Part shown: positions 32,125 through 43,685 of the stretch, piece after piece | Position numbering within the stretch: position 1 is the first letter of the stretch | How the letters are laid out: the number at the start of each line of letters is the position of its first letter | Source: Peromyscus leucopus | Lineage: Eukaryota > Chordata > Mammalia > Rodentia > Cricetidae | NCBI RefSeq assembly: GCF_004664715.2 | Contig: NC_051074.1 | Span: 19,817,058 to 19,881,057 of the forward strand | DNA length: 64,000 nucleotides | Reading direction: 5' to 3' | Notes under the pieces: model-generated | Database searches by the model: none | The model's input: the letters and a program-made list of their open reading frames with translations, nothing else | What the model was told of the DNA's origin: nothing | Position numbers and translations under genes: made by a program

Positions 32125-35100
32125 ATGCCTATTGGAATAAATCATGCTGGTCAGGAAGATGAAACAGAGAGAATAGAAAATTCAGGAGAAAACATAAAGA
32201 AAATTTTTTGGCAAACTTCTATTAATGAACAAAGACCAAAATTAACAATAAAAATAAATGGTGTTTTGTTGTCTGGTCTGGTAGACACAGGTGCGGACGT
32301 TACCATAATTGCACCAGAATTTTGGCATCCAACTTGGCCTCTTCAGGAGGTAAACGTTCAACTGTTAGGAATTGGGACATTATCTCAGGTGAAACAGAGT
32401 GCAAGATGGCTCGAATGTATAGGTCCAGAAGGACAGAGAGGAAAATTAAAACCATATGTGGCTAACATAACTATGAACCTGTGGGGTCGAGACTTGTTGC
32501 AACAATGGAATACTCAGATTAACATCCCTCCAATCTCAGAAACAAATCATAAACTAGCACATATTACTGAGAGAAATATTAGAAGATATTGTTCTAATGA
32601 GTGGTCACCAGCCATCCATATTATACAAGAACAGGGCACAATAACTGATGATCTTCCAAAGACACCAACAGCTCTACCTTTAAAATGGTTAACAGACAAG
32701 CCTGTATGGGTCCAGCAATGGCCTTTAACAACAGAGAAACTCCAGGCTTTAGAAGAGCTGGTAGAAGAACAGTTAAATGCTCAGCATATTGAAGAATCAA
32801 CCAGCCCTTGGAATTCTCCTGTATTTGTTATTAAAAAGAAATCTGGTAAATGGAGAATGGTAACAGACCTTAGAGCAATTAACAAAGTAATTCAGCCAAT
32901 GGGCTCTCTACAATCTGGGATGCCTTTGCCTACTCTGTTACCAAAAGGATGGCCTCTCATAGTTATTGATTTAAAAGACTGTTTCTTTTCAATACCCTTA
33001 CAAGAAAAAGACAAAGAAAGATTTGCTTTTACAGTGCCTACTTATAATAATTCTCAACCGGTTAAAAGATTTCAATGGAGGGTCCTCCCACAGGGAATGT
33101 TGAATAGCCCAACTCTGTGCCAATATTTTGTACAACAGCCATTGGAAGTGATACGTAAAAAATTTCCTAAATCTATAATTTATCATTATATGGATGATAT
33201 TTTACTAGCTGACTCAAATGCAGATACTTTAGAAATAATATTTGAAGAAGTAAAGAAAATTTTGCCTTGCTGGGGATTACAAATTGCTCCTGAAAAGATA
33301 CAAAGAGGAGATTCTATTAATTATTTAGGATATAAAATAGAGCTACAAAAAATTAGACCCCAAAAGGTGCAAATTCGGAGAGATAGACTACAGACTCTTA
33401 ATGACTTTCAAAGATTATTTGGAGACATTTCTCATCTACGAACTATTGTTGGGGTAAAAAATGATGAACTGACTAATCTGTTCAGAACCTTAGAAGGTGA
33501 CAAGGACTTAAATAGTCCAAGAGAATTATCACCTGAAGCTGAGAAAGAATTGGCCTTGGTAGAAAAGAAAGTGCATGAAGGACACGTGGATCGTATTGAT
33601 CCAAAGCTGGATTGCATTTTGGTTATTTTACCTTCTAGGCGTTCTCCTACTGGAATATTAATGCAGAGGGAAGATATTATCTTGGAATGGATATTTTTAC
33701 CAAATAAACCAAATAAAAAATTAAAAACTTACGTGGAAAAAATCTCTGACTTGATTTACAAAGGAAAATTGAGACTTCGTCAATTAGCAGGCATAGACCC
33801 AGCAGAAATTGTCGTACCATTAACTAAGGAGGACATTGAAAAATTATGGACAGAAAGTGAACCTTGGCAAAGAGCTTGCAGTAATTTTTTGGGAGAAATT
33901 AACAGCAAATATCCCAAAAGCAATAGAATTGATCTTATAAAGAGAGCTGAATGGATCTTGCCTCAAATTGTACGGCAAAAACCCATATCTGGAGTTCGTA
34001 CATTTTATACAGATGCCAACAAAGAAGGAAAGGCTGGTTACAAATCAGAAAATTTAAGTAAAGTGGTTCAAAGTCCATATAATTCAGTTCAAAAATCAGA
34101 ATTGTATGCTATTCTGTTGGTATTAATGGATTTTTCAGAACCTCTCAACATAGTAACTGACTCTCAGTATGCTGAAAGAGTGGTGTTACATATTGAGACT
34201 GCAGAATTTATCCCTGATGCTTCAGAATTAACTTCACTATTTATTCAATTACAAGATACAATCAGGAAAAGGGATCATCCTTTATATTTATATATAACTC
34301 ACATTCGATCCCATACTGGTCTGCCAGGCCCTCTGGCACAAGGCAATGATGAGATTGATAAATTATTGATAGGAAATGTGCTGGAAGCCTCAGAATTTCA
34401 TAAAAAACATCACGTCAATAGTAAAGGTTTAAAAAAGGATTTTTCCATAACCTGGCAACAAGCCAAAGAAATAGTAAAGAAATGTCCTACTTGTTCCGTC
34501 TACAATCAAACGCCATTACCAGCAGGATGTAACCCAAAGGGTACTCAGAGAAATGAAATCTGGCAGATGGACGTGTTTCACTTTGCAGAATTTGGAAAAT
34601 TGAAATATGTACACCACACTATCGATACTTATTCAGGATTTCAATGGGCAACTGCTTTGAGTTCTGAAAAGGCTGATTCTGCAATCACTCATTTGCTAGA
34701 AGTTATGGCCATCATGGGTATACCTGCACAAATCAAAACTGACAATGCTCCATCATATGTCTCTGTTAAAATGAAACAGTTTTTTGCTTATTACAATATA
34801 AAGCATATTACAGGCATACCACATAATCCTACAGGTCAAGCAGTTATAGAAAGATCAAACAGAACTCTAAAGGATATGCTAAATAAACAGAAATGGGTAA
34901 CAAAAACCCCCAGAAATAGACTACATAATGCTCTTCTAACTTTGAATTTTCTGAATGCCAATGAGAAAGGAACAACAGCTGCAGAGAGACATTGGATAAT
35001 AGAAAAAACTACAGAATTAAATCAGCCTATATACTTTAAGGATGTGCTGACCTCAGAATGGAAACCAGGGTATGTATTACATTGGGGACGTGGTTTTGCT

Positions 35101-35184
35101 TTTGTTTCCACAGGAGAAGATAAGCTGTGGGTACCATCAAAATTGATAAAGGTTCGATTTGAACAAGAGAGACCTCTTAATTGA
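32125..35184 (+). CDS. pol: pro-pol polyprotein, intact 1019 codons
   Basis: The frame is open from 31999 and is entered by frameshift, so the ATG at 32125 is only the first methionine. In order it encodes an aspartic protease (DTG at residues 54-56), a reverse transcriptase (first Asp D282, LPQGMLNSP at 321-329, YMDD at 355-358), RNase H (D629, E658, D678, and D744 in GNDEID) and integrase (H758/H762/C786/C789 zinc site; catalytic D815, D872, E908 with 35 residues between the last two; C-terminal LWVPSKLIK). It has no stop. Protease and pol share one frame, unlike the three-frame gag/pro/pol plan of most betaretroviruses, and no dUTPase domain precedes the protease. The products act in reverse transcription, particle maturation and integration. 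Whether the enzyme is active is untested. Confidence 0.97.
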   Translation: MPIGINHAGQEDETERIENSGENIKKIFWQTSINEQRPKLTIKINGVLLSGLVDTGADVTIIAPEFWHPTWPLQEVNVQLLGIGTLSQVKQSARWLECIGPEGQRGKLKPYVANITMNLWGRDLLQQWNTQINIPPISETNHKLAHITERNIRRYCSNEWSPAIHIIQEQGTITDDLPKTPTALPLKWLTDKPVWVQQWPLTTEKLQALEELVEEQLNAQHIEESTSPWNSPVFVIKKKSGKWRMVTDLRAINKVIQPMGSLQSGMPLPTLLPKGWPLIVIDLKDCFFSIPLQEKDKERFAFTVPTYNNSQPVKRFQWRVLPQGMLNSPTLCQYFVQQPLEVIRKKFPKSIIYHYMDDILLADSNADTLEIIFEEVKKILPCWGLQIAPEKIQRGDSINYLGYKIELQKIRPQKVQIRRDRLQTLNDFQRLFGDISHLRTIVGVKNDELTNLFRTLEGDKDLNSPRELSPEAEKELALVEKKVHEGHVDRIDPKLDCILVILPSRRSPTGILMQREDIILEWIFLPNKPNKKLKTYVEKISDLIYKGKLRLRQLAGIDPAEIVVPLTKEDIEKLWTESEPWQRACSNFLGEINSKYPKSNRIDLIKRAEWILPQIVRQKPISGVRTFYTDANKEGKAGYKSENLSKVVQSPYNSVQKSELYAILLVLMDFSEPLNIVTDSQYAERVVLHIETAEFIPDASELTSLFIQLQDTIRKRDHPLYLYITHIRSHTGLPGPLAQGNDEIDKLLIGNVLEASEFHKKHHVNSKGLKKDFSITWQQAKEIVKKCPTCSVYNQTPLPAGCNPKGTQRNEIWQMDVFHFAEFGKLKYVHHTIDTYSGFQWATALSSEKADSAITHLLEVMAIMGIPAQIKTDNAPSYVSVKMKQFFAYYNIKHITGIPHNPTGQAVIERSNRTLKDMLNKQKWVTKTPRNRLHNALLTLNFLNANEKGTTAAERHWIIEKTTELNQPIYFKDVLTSEWKPGYVLHWGRGFAFVSTGEDKLWVPSKLIKVRFEQERPLN

Positions 35185-37860
35185 GGAGGTGATAGTTCAT
35201 CAACCAGCATGAACATCCAATTTAAACTAACTTGTATCAATAAAACATACCTTTTCATTTAATCAGATAATAACTTGCGAAAAAGGAACATCCCCAAAAT
35301 TAGTCTTGGGGAAAGGTTTTTGTTTTTGTCTTTTAGGAAAATGAAGGTTAAGGAATCTGAAGAACACTGGACAAATGAGACAACTGAAGAAAAGTGACAA
35401 ATCATCTATCCCAAGAAACAGAATGAAACGGTGTATGGGTATATATTATCTAAAAAATTTTATGTCTTCCTAAATGTTTGTTTCTGCTTTTCTCTAAAGA
35501 TTTAACACTATTGGTCTTCTAACAGTCCCAGTTCAATTAAAATTTAAAGCTGACTTTGGAGTTGGAGAATGGCTCTCTCCTTCTTTAAACTCAAGCATGT
35601 TGTTAAAAGGAAAATGCAAACTCCCTGTATCATGCCAGAATAAGAGCCATCTTCTGCTATGGTACAGGACAAAAGCAAAATTAATTAAGGGACTATTCTA
35701 TTACTAATCTCAACTCTTTGATTCTATTCTGATTCTTTAAACTTTTCTCAAAGTATAAATTTTATATCAAAATTTACAAGATTAATATATATATACATTT
35801 TAAACTTTGTTAAGATATGAATGGTCACATAGAGTACTAACTAATTCTAGAAAAAAGGCTAGCTGCATATATATGTTTTTGTGTTCGAGTCTCTTATCAG
35901 TTTTCTGCAGGAAATCACGGCCAGGCCTAACATCAACTGAAGTCTACAGAAAGAAGATGGGGCCCCACAACAACAACAATTCCACGTGGACAATAATAAT
36001 ATCATTAAGCTGACAAACATCATCCACAGATCAGCTTTGAACTACAAGGTGCTCAGAGCAAATTTGAGATGACTAGCTGAGATGATCCAGTCTCAAAGAC
36101 TACTTGAATAAGGACTTGAGATAAACCCTGAACTTTGGCATTATACACAAACTGGATAATGAAGGATATAGTTACCTCTCCTAGAATTTGACAATTAACC
36201 TAAAATTTTTCTTTCAGGATAAAGAAAACTTCGCCCATACCCAGCAGGAAGCAATTTTAAGAATACGACGCCCACATTCCCAAAGAGGTGGTGTGGGGCG
36301 GGTGGTTTTTTGGTCTTTTTAATGGGTTTTGGGTCTGGGATAATTTTCAGTATTTAGGGGGTTGGTTACAAGTTATTGTCAAGGATTAGGAAAAAGGCTA
36401 AGCAAAGGAGATTAGATTTAAGGTTCTTGTTTAAAAAAAAAAGAAAAAAAAGAAAGAAAAGAAAAAGACAATTACTAATTTTAAATACTTTACATTGGAT
36501 TGAATTGTTTTATATTGTATACAAATTTGAAACTGATATTGTTAGAAAATGCTATATGTATATTTCTAATTGTATTTATTCCATCCATTTAACAATGTAA
36601 TGCAAATTTCTGATCCTTGAATGTTATTATTATCAACTATTAGGATATAAAGAAATGAAAGTTAGTAGTTAGACATTACAATAGAACTTGTAGTCATATT
36701 AGATATGTTTTAAAAATTGAGCAGAGATGTTTTAGACAGGTCATCTTCAAACCCTTCAGAGATCTATAGAATATGGCATTTAAAATGTTTTAATAACTTA
36801 GAAAATTTTCTTTTTTGAGACATGTCGGCTCCTGGCAGTACCAATCTACTTTAGAGAAAATATGGGCATTGAAGAAACTGCATATGGAGTCAACTTTCAT
36901 TCTGGCAAAAGTTAGCCACTGGACAACAAAGTATCCTTGAATCAACAGGACAAAATGGACAGACAGATCACGAAACAAGGGACTACTGATTCTTGCCAAA
37001 ACAAGTGTGGTTATGGCTTTATCAAAAGGCATCTTCTGAGGCCAGGACAATATGGCCCCATCCCTGAAGTGGCCTTCGCATCCGGAAAAGGTACGGTGCC
37101 CTTTTCTTCAAAGCAGCTTAACAAGCAGAGGGCCGATGGATTCTGTTGTACAATGGAACAGCAGCTGAAAGCTCATGCCTCTCAAAAGTAGACTGGCATT
37201 TAATAGAGGGATGTGGAGAAGAAGGGGATGCTGAGATGAAGCCATATATACACAGCCAAGAAGAATGGACAGTTGAATTTAAAAACTGTCAACAATTTCC
37301 AGAATTTAAAATCCTGAATCATGACAGAACACTAGTGGAATTCAGGTGTTTCTGGTACGTGGACTGCTCTCACCCAATGTGAGGTTGAACTGTTGACCTT
37401 GTGTACATCCTACTTCACAAATGAGTCTGTCAGATACACTAAGCCTATAGGCTGAAGATGATGCCCCAACACTGCGGAGAAACCTCAGGTGACTGCCCAG
37501 GCAGCTGGCTGTTTCTGTCAACTCACAAAATTTTTTGGAAGTTGCTTGCATGCACTTCCTGTTTTTATTTTTGTTAGCTAATATTATTCCCTTCTTGGGT
37601 CTCTGAGGGAGTTGAAGATTAGTTAGTTATGGTTGAAGATTAGCTAGTTATAGTTGAAAATTAATTAGGATAGAAAGTGCATTAGATACATCTTGGATTT
37701 ACCAAAATAGGATAGAAAATGGAATTATTTTCTCTGATTTGTCAAATACCTGTTTAGGTATTTATTACTTGTATATATTGTATATAGTTATTGTACTTTT
37801 GTATATAGTTTTTCTTTTGTTAGTTATAACCTTTTGCTTTCTTTTTCTTTTTATTAAAAT
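35185..37860 (+). other. 3' non-coding region, no env
   Basis: About 2.7 kb with no long frame. The two longest plus frames, 84 codons (36937-37191) and 78 codons (37146-37382), overlap in different phases and show no signal peptide, fusion peptide or membrane anchor. The part near 36290-36380 is G/T-rich (GGGGCGGGTGGTTTTTTGGT). The last 300 bp are AT-rich, as in MusD/IAP-like elements before the PPT. It could carry a transport element for unspliced RNA; this is inference. Confidence 0.7.
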
Positions 37861-37873
37861 AGAAAAGGGGAAA
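37861..37873 (+). other. Polypurine tract
   Basis: AGAAAAGGGGAAA is all purine and ends at the base before the 3' LTR (TGTGGTGG at 37874). It is the plus-strand primer site. Confidence 0.92.
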
Positions 37874-38375
37874 TGTGGTGGTAATCTAATTGTACTGAAT
37901 TATTATTTTGATTGTATGTTAATAAATAAAGTTGTCTGGGGGTCAGAGCTATTAGAGCCATAGCAAGAGTGTGGCGGTGGTGGCACACGCCTTTAATCCC
38001 ATAAGATCTCTGTGTGTTCAGGGTCAGAGCTATTAGAGCCATAGCAAGAGTGTGGCGGTGGTGGCACATGCCTTTAATCCCATAAGATCTCTGTGTGTTC
38101 AGGGATACAGTCAGCATTGGAGACATATACCTTTAAGACCTAGGGGGCTGTACATTCAGACAGTGACGAGGCAGTCATGTGTTTGGGTTTACAACCAATG
38201 AGAAGGCAGAACAACATACTTTAAAAAAACTAACCGACAGGAAGTAGGTCTCTTTTCGCGAAGCTGGGACAGCAGAAGGAAGGGTGAGATTTAGCTCTGA
38301 GCTCTGACCTCTTGGCTTTCTCTTTTACATTGTTTCTGTGTTTCTTATTTAATAAGACGGTTGGTTACATCAACA
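37874..38375 (+). promoter_or_regulatory. 3' LTR (502 bp)
   Basis: The same as the 5' LTR with two 81-bp units (37941-38102) and one base difference. It supplies the polyadenylation region and ends ACATCAACA before the target duplication. Confidence 0.95.
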
Positions 38376-38381
38376 AGCCTC
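38376..38381. repeat. Provirus target duplication, right
   Basis: AGCCTC, the same as 29633-29638. It marks the junction with host DNA. Confidence 0.95.
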
Positions 38382-39171
38382 AATCTGGCTATCTGTCATG
38401 TCATGACGTTGAGCCCGGAATCCAGCTCTGCCATGCCAGGCCTCAAAACAACAGAACTGTGAGCTAGTGAACCAGCAGTGTTTGAAGCTGTTAAATGTGT
38501 GATCTATTATGTATCAACAGAAAACAAATATAAACAGTTATTACACTGTACCTCCATGTTCCCTCTTGGTCTGCTCCCCCTCAATAACCTGGCTTGTCTC
38601 CTGAGTCACACAAAGTCACAATAGCTGTTCTGGGGTCAGCAGGGTTCTCAAATGTTCTAGGTTATACGGGTTTCTATCATGTTGACTCTTGGAGAGGAGT
38701 CAGGGAACAGCCCAGGCCTCCCTCCAACATCCTACACTGATCACCTGTATTTTGTCCCCACTCATGATACAGGGGTGGTATCAGAAGTATTGCCCTCACT
38801 CTCCAAGCATTTAGCTTTAGTTTTTAGTTCCTGATTGCCTTTGGGGCCCAAGTGTTTGAAACTTCATTTTTAAACCGTATTTCTTCCATATTTTTTTTTC
38901 CTACTGCAATAACCCTATCTGAGACAAACACTCCCAAGTGGTCCAGTTACTGTCTGAGTGGAAGGAAAGGGCAGACATGACAAGAAATGCAGGGTGGATG
39001 GGATGGCATTCCGTGATATTTTGAAAGTATTTACCCAGCAACATTCAGTCCACATAGGCGGAGCCTGGCATCCCCGCAGTACAAAGCAAAGCTGAATTTC
39101 TTCCCAGCTCTAGAATACCTTCATCTGAACTGTCCCCATTCCCCTGGGATCCTCCTGCAGTTGGCTGCTTT
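38382..39171. other. Unassigned host DNA
   Basis: Right flank of the provirus. No gene or repeat recognised. Confidence 0.4.
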
Positions 39172-39184
39172 CACACGCACACGC

Positions 39185-39216
<32 letters not shown>

Positions 39217-39243
39217 GCATGCACGCACGCACGCACGCGTGCG
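39172..39243 (+). repeat. (CA)n/(CACG)n microsatellite
   Basis: A mixed CA tract ending in GCACGCACG units with CpG. The minus-strand CVCVC frame is from it. Confidence 0.95.
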
Positions 39244-40138
39244 TCCTCCTGAGTCCTAAGGCCCCTCTGTGAATTCTGCACAGGACTCTCAGTTGGGAAA
39301 TGCTTCTCTCCACCAGGTGCACAGCTACCACAGTTTTTTTTTAACCTTGACCTTCTAGCCTATATAATTACCACTAAATTCTGCGGTCCACTTCTTTTGT
39401 AGTTCCCCTGAATAAACCTGAACAAAGCCCAAAGAAGGAAAAATACCATTTCAAGGCAGCTCACACACCAGGGCCTCTGTTGTGTCCAACAGCTTGTTTA
39501 TGTCTCTTGGCTCCTGTCAAAGTGGAGGGTCCCAGTCAAGCCCCGCTGTCCCCTGGAGGACAGACCCTATCCTGTCCACTCTTTGCGGCCACTGTTCCCG
39601 GGAGGGGAGACACAGGGTGCTCTCGTTTGATACCACTTGAATACATGCCCCTGAGTCCACTTGTCCTCTTGGGAATTCTCCACGATTTGGGCGCAGATTC
39701 AAAGATAAAAGATGTAATGCCCTTGAAGACTTCCTCAAGGGCTACTCTACATTCGGTAAATCTTGCAGCTTGGATTGTGTACCTAGGTTGGCTTCCTAAC
39801 TGATAACTTAACCAGGTGCTCAGGAAGCAGAGTGGCAGATGCCAAGTCTCTCTCACCATTGTCTCTAGACAAGCGAGCCTAAGATGGAATCAAGAGACGC
39901 TCCAGGAGGTATGGATGATTCTAGAATGCTCATCCGTGTCCGTTATTTGCCCTTCAGTTCGTTCTTGTCAATGTTCAGATTTTTGCATTCTTATCTTAAA
40001 TTATCTTTGATCTTTATACAGCTCAAATCCATTCCAGGGGCTGCCAAGGAGCACAGACTTTGTTCAGATCAATCGGTCTTACATTTCTCTCAGTAGCTGT
40101 GGTAACATTCTACTTTATAACACCTGCACTCACATAAA
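39244..40138. other. Unassigned unique DNA
   Basis: Overlapping frames on both strands at 39480-39859 (about 107 codons each) are complementary shadows with no known domain. Confidence 0.35.
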
Positions 40139-40155
40139 AGACAGACAGACAGACA

Positions 40156-40192
<37 letters not shown>

Positions 40193-40196
40193 AGAG
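40139..40196 (+). repeat. (ACAG)n-(AC)n microsatellite
   Basis: Starts with four ACAG units, then (AC)n, then a short AGAG run. Confidence 0.95.
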
Positions 40197-40247
40197 GAGC
40201 ATCCAAGTTTTCTTTTCTCTTTCTTTCCATTAAGAAAGAAAGACAAG

Positions 40248-40437
40248 GCCGGGCGGTGGTGGCGCACGTCTTTAATCCCAGCACTCAGGAGGCAGAGACA
40301 GGCGGATCTCTGTGAGTTCGAGGCCAGCCTGGGCTACCAAGTGAGCTCCAGGAAAGGCGCAAAGCTACGCAGAGAAACCCTGTCTCGAAAAACCAAAAAA
40401 AAAAAAAAAAAAAAAAAAAGAAAGAAAGAAAGAAAAA
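40248..40437 (+). repeat. B1 SINE
   Basis: Young B1 with GCCGGGCGGTGGTGGCGCAC head and A-rich tail. The target duplication AAGAAAGAAAGACAAG occurs before the head (40232-40247) and after the tail (about 40438-40453). Confidence 0.93.
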
Positions 40438-40453
40438 AAGAAAGAAAGACAAG

Positions 40454-41417
40454 CTGAGAAGCTGCTGCTGTCTGTGTGAATTCTCATCTCCTGCTTCAGA
40501 AGCCACAGAGGCCTCTCCAAACAGGAGCAGCCAGGGCCGCTCACCTCCACATCTCCAACATTCCTCGGGCGTTCTTTTTTAGAGAAACTGCCTTCCGAGC
40601 ATAAGAGCACCTTTCTGTGTGGAACTCAGGGAAGATGGCTAAGGGACTAGAAACAGTTATGGTGTATCATCTACATCCCCATTGTGCTAAGACTGTCAAT
40701 GGGACAACCCTTTTGAGCCTTTTTTTTTCAATAGCAGCAATTTTATGAAGCTTAGGTACATTTTATTTGACATTATTTCCTAACATTTTTCATATTTCTA
40801 CATTAGTTTTCAATAAGGCCATTATTTTAATAACTATGTCATGGCTCAGATACAGCATAATGTACTTAAAGTTCTCTTCTGTTGACGGGTGGGCTGCCTC
40901 CAACTCTTCCTAGGATTATAAGCAAAGGAAACTCATTTATAAAGATGTGTTGGATCGTGACAATTACAGGGATTCAGAATCTTTTAAATATTAAATAAGT
41001 TTTAAATCATTTTAATATACAAATAATACATTCACCAGTCCAAAATAAAAAGCACCCACTAGACTCACACCAGGGCATGAAGTGCTTTCTCCTTGTTCTG
41101 TTGCCGTTTTGATTGCTCTGATGATCTTTTGACATAACTTTAAATAATATTCACTGGCTTTAAGTATTTACCTCTCTAGCTAATGATTCCTGAACCTGTG
41201 TTGTGGGGTGAGGAGTCTGTGTGGCCAGGTCTAGGGGTTTTGTTGTATTGACTTTACTTACATGCCCCAAATGCTATGCAGCTGCCTCTTCTTTGGGGTG
41301 CCCTGATGCTCTTTTGGAATTCCACCCACCCCGAATCGTATTTTCAAGTAAGAGTATAGGAGGAGAGGCAGACTTGACAAGTATTTTCAGGTTCAAAATT
41401 GTTCCTGTACCTACCAC
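40454..41417. other. Unassigned DNA
   Basis: No gene. A-T rich patch near 40985-41035. Confidence 0.4.
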
Positions 41418-42431
41418 ACACACTCCCCCCCCACACACACACTCACCCTCCCCACACACACACACTCACACACACACACATTTACCCCCCCCCACATTCA
41501 CCTCACCCCCACACTCACCCCCACACACATTCACCCTAAACACACACATTCACATACACACACACATACACATTCACACACACACACACATACACACATA
41601 CAATTTACCCCCCCACATACACATTCACCCCCAACACACATTTATCCCCCTGACACTCACCCACACACACATTCATCCCACTCACACAAATTCATCCACA
41701 CATACATTTACCCCTTACACTTACCCCACCCACACACATTCACCTCCCCCCACCTTCACTCCCCCATATTCACCCCCACACATCTTCACCCTACACATTC
41801 ACCTCCACACACATTCATCCCCCCCACACTCACCCCCCCACACACATTCACCCACACACACACATTCACCCCCTGACACATTCACCCCCCACATCCAACC
41901 CATACACATTCACTCCTACACACACATCCACCTCCCACATCCACCCACACCCATACACATTCACCCCCCACACACATTCACTCATACACACACACACATC
42001 CATACACACACATTCATTCCCTCACACATTCACCTACACACACACATTCACCCTCCACACACACTCACTCCCATACATACACCCACCCCCCCACATCCAT
42101 ACACACACACATTCTTCCCTCCATACTCACCCACACACATTTACCCCACACATACTCACCCCCCCACATTCATTCCCTCACACATTCACCTACACACACA
42201 CATTCATTCCATACACACATTCACCCACACACACAATTCACCCCCCACATATCTACCCCCCACATATCCATACACACACACATTCATTCCTCCCCACATT
42301 CACCCCACACACATTCATCCCCCACACACACATTCACCCCCCCAGCATTCACCCACACATACACATTCACCCCCCCCCAACACACACATTCATCCCCACA
42401 CACACATTCATCTCCCCTACACACACACACT
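41418..42431 (+). repeat. 1-kb degenerate CACA/CATTCACCC satellite
   Basis: About 1 kb of C and A in CACACA, CATTCACCC and CACACATTCATCC modules, with few other bases. Because stop codons need T/G combinations missing here, a 409-codon plus frame (41221-42450) of H, T, P and S stays open. It is not a gene. Confidence 0.95.
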
Positions 42432-43276
42432 CTGGTTTAGTTGGCAGTAACTCTAGGACCAAATTCATTTCCCTTCAGAACTCTAAAGACAGCCTTGTGA
42501 ACACATCCACCTAAGGCCAAAAGCTGTGTTCCACACCAGCCAATTCAAAACCTCCTTGAGACCCAGGCCTTCCCTTAACAGTTTCTTGGTCTCAGCTTTA
42601 CTGGCATTTGGGGATCAATAACCCTTCATGGTGTGATGCTTTCTTGTCCATTGAGGACTGTTTACCAGCATTCTTGTCCTCAACCTATGAAACCCCAGGA
42701 ACACCCTTTTCAACTGTGACAATCGAAAGTGTCTCTAGACATTGTCAAATATCCCCTGCAGGAAAAAATTGCCTTCAGTTGAGGAGGACCGCTTTATGAC
42801 AGGGAATAGGGGAAGGCTAATTCAGCTAAATAATGCTCTCCAAAGATGTCTTCAACCTAATTCACAGAGCTTGTGAATTTGTTACCTTGTATAGAAAAAA
42901 AATTAAAATTAAAAAAGGACTCTGTAATTGAGAATTAAGGCATTGTGATAGAAAGATCATTTTGGATTACCTAGTGATTCCAACATAATTCCCAGAGTTC
43001 TTAAAACACAGACCCAGAAAGCCTTGAAGACAGAAGGGACTGTGGGCCAAGACATACAGCATACCCTAGAAGCTGGGAAGGATACAGGTTCTTCTCGGAA
43101 GGAACATAGCCCTAGAACTCACTCTATATTTCTGATTTCTTGTCCCACACCATTGAGTTTATGTGTAATTGTTGTAACTCCAATAGGAAATCAATATATG
43201 TCCACAATCAAAGAAATCCCCTACTCGTATCAACATGCCGCATACAGAATGAAGTCTTAGTTAGAAGACAGTATGC
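42432..43276. other. Unassigned DNA
   Basis: No repeat or gene recognised. Confidence 0.4.
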
Positions 43277-43443
43277 GTGCCTGGTGGTAGTGGCACATGC
43301 CTTTAATCACAGCACTTGGGAGGCAGAGCCAGGTGGATCTCTGTGAGTTCGAGGCCAGCCTGGGCTATAGAGTGAGTTCTAGGAAAGGTTCCAAAGCTAC
43401 ACAGAGAAACCCTGTCTCAAAAAAAAAAAAAAAAAAAAAAAAA
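43277..43443 (+). repeat. B1 SINE, older variant
   Basis: GTGCCTGGTGGTAGTGGCAC head, then CACTTGGGAGGCAGAGCC, and GGTTCCAAAGCTACACAGAG before a 25-A tail. Confidence 0.92.
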
Positions 43444-43685
43444 GGACATATGCATCAAAGATGGAGTATTATCCTTCATCATGCACTGCCATTTATGGTG
43501 ATAGAGATTAGGAAGTGGTTACCCATGGAGAAGAGAAAATTGGCCAATGAATGCTCCAGGCACTTCTGAGATGTTCTAGATCTCAATCTGGATGGTGACT
43601 AACCAGCTGTACACCATACCCAAAGTCTTACTGAAAAATTAGTACATGGATGCTATCATATGTAACTTATGCCTCAAAGTATAAC

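Larger units (their letters stand above)
29639..38375 (+). mobile_element. Young class II (betaretrovirus-like) provirus
   Basis: A full-length 8,737-bp provirus in the order LTR, PBS, leader, gag, pro-pol, 3' non-coding, PPT, LTR. Its two LTRs are equal in the shared 502 bases except one C/T difference (cacacgcc in the 5' copies, cacatgcc in the second 3' copy), plus one 81-bp repeat unit. It therefore integrated recently. The env gene is absent, as in rodent IAP, MusD and mys-type elements that spread within the cell. The mys/mysTR group of New World mice is the closest relative I can suggest, by inference only. The gag is damaged, so this copy alone should not make normal particles. Pol is uninterrupted. 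Confidence 0.97.

Noticed and set aside
35185..37860. Possible env gene
   Set aside because: No frame over 84 codons after pol, and no signal peptide, cleavage site or membrane anchor seen.
41221..42450. 409-codon plus-strand open frame
   Set aside because: Composed of the CA-rich satellite, only T, H, P, S and I residues, no domain and no codon bias of a gene.
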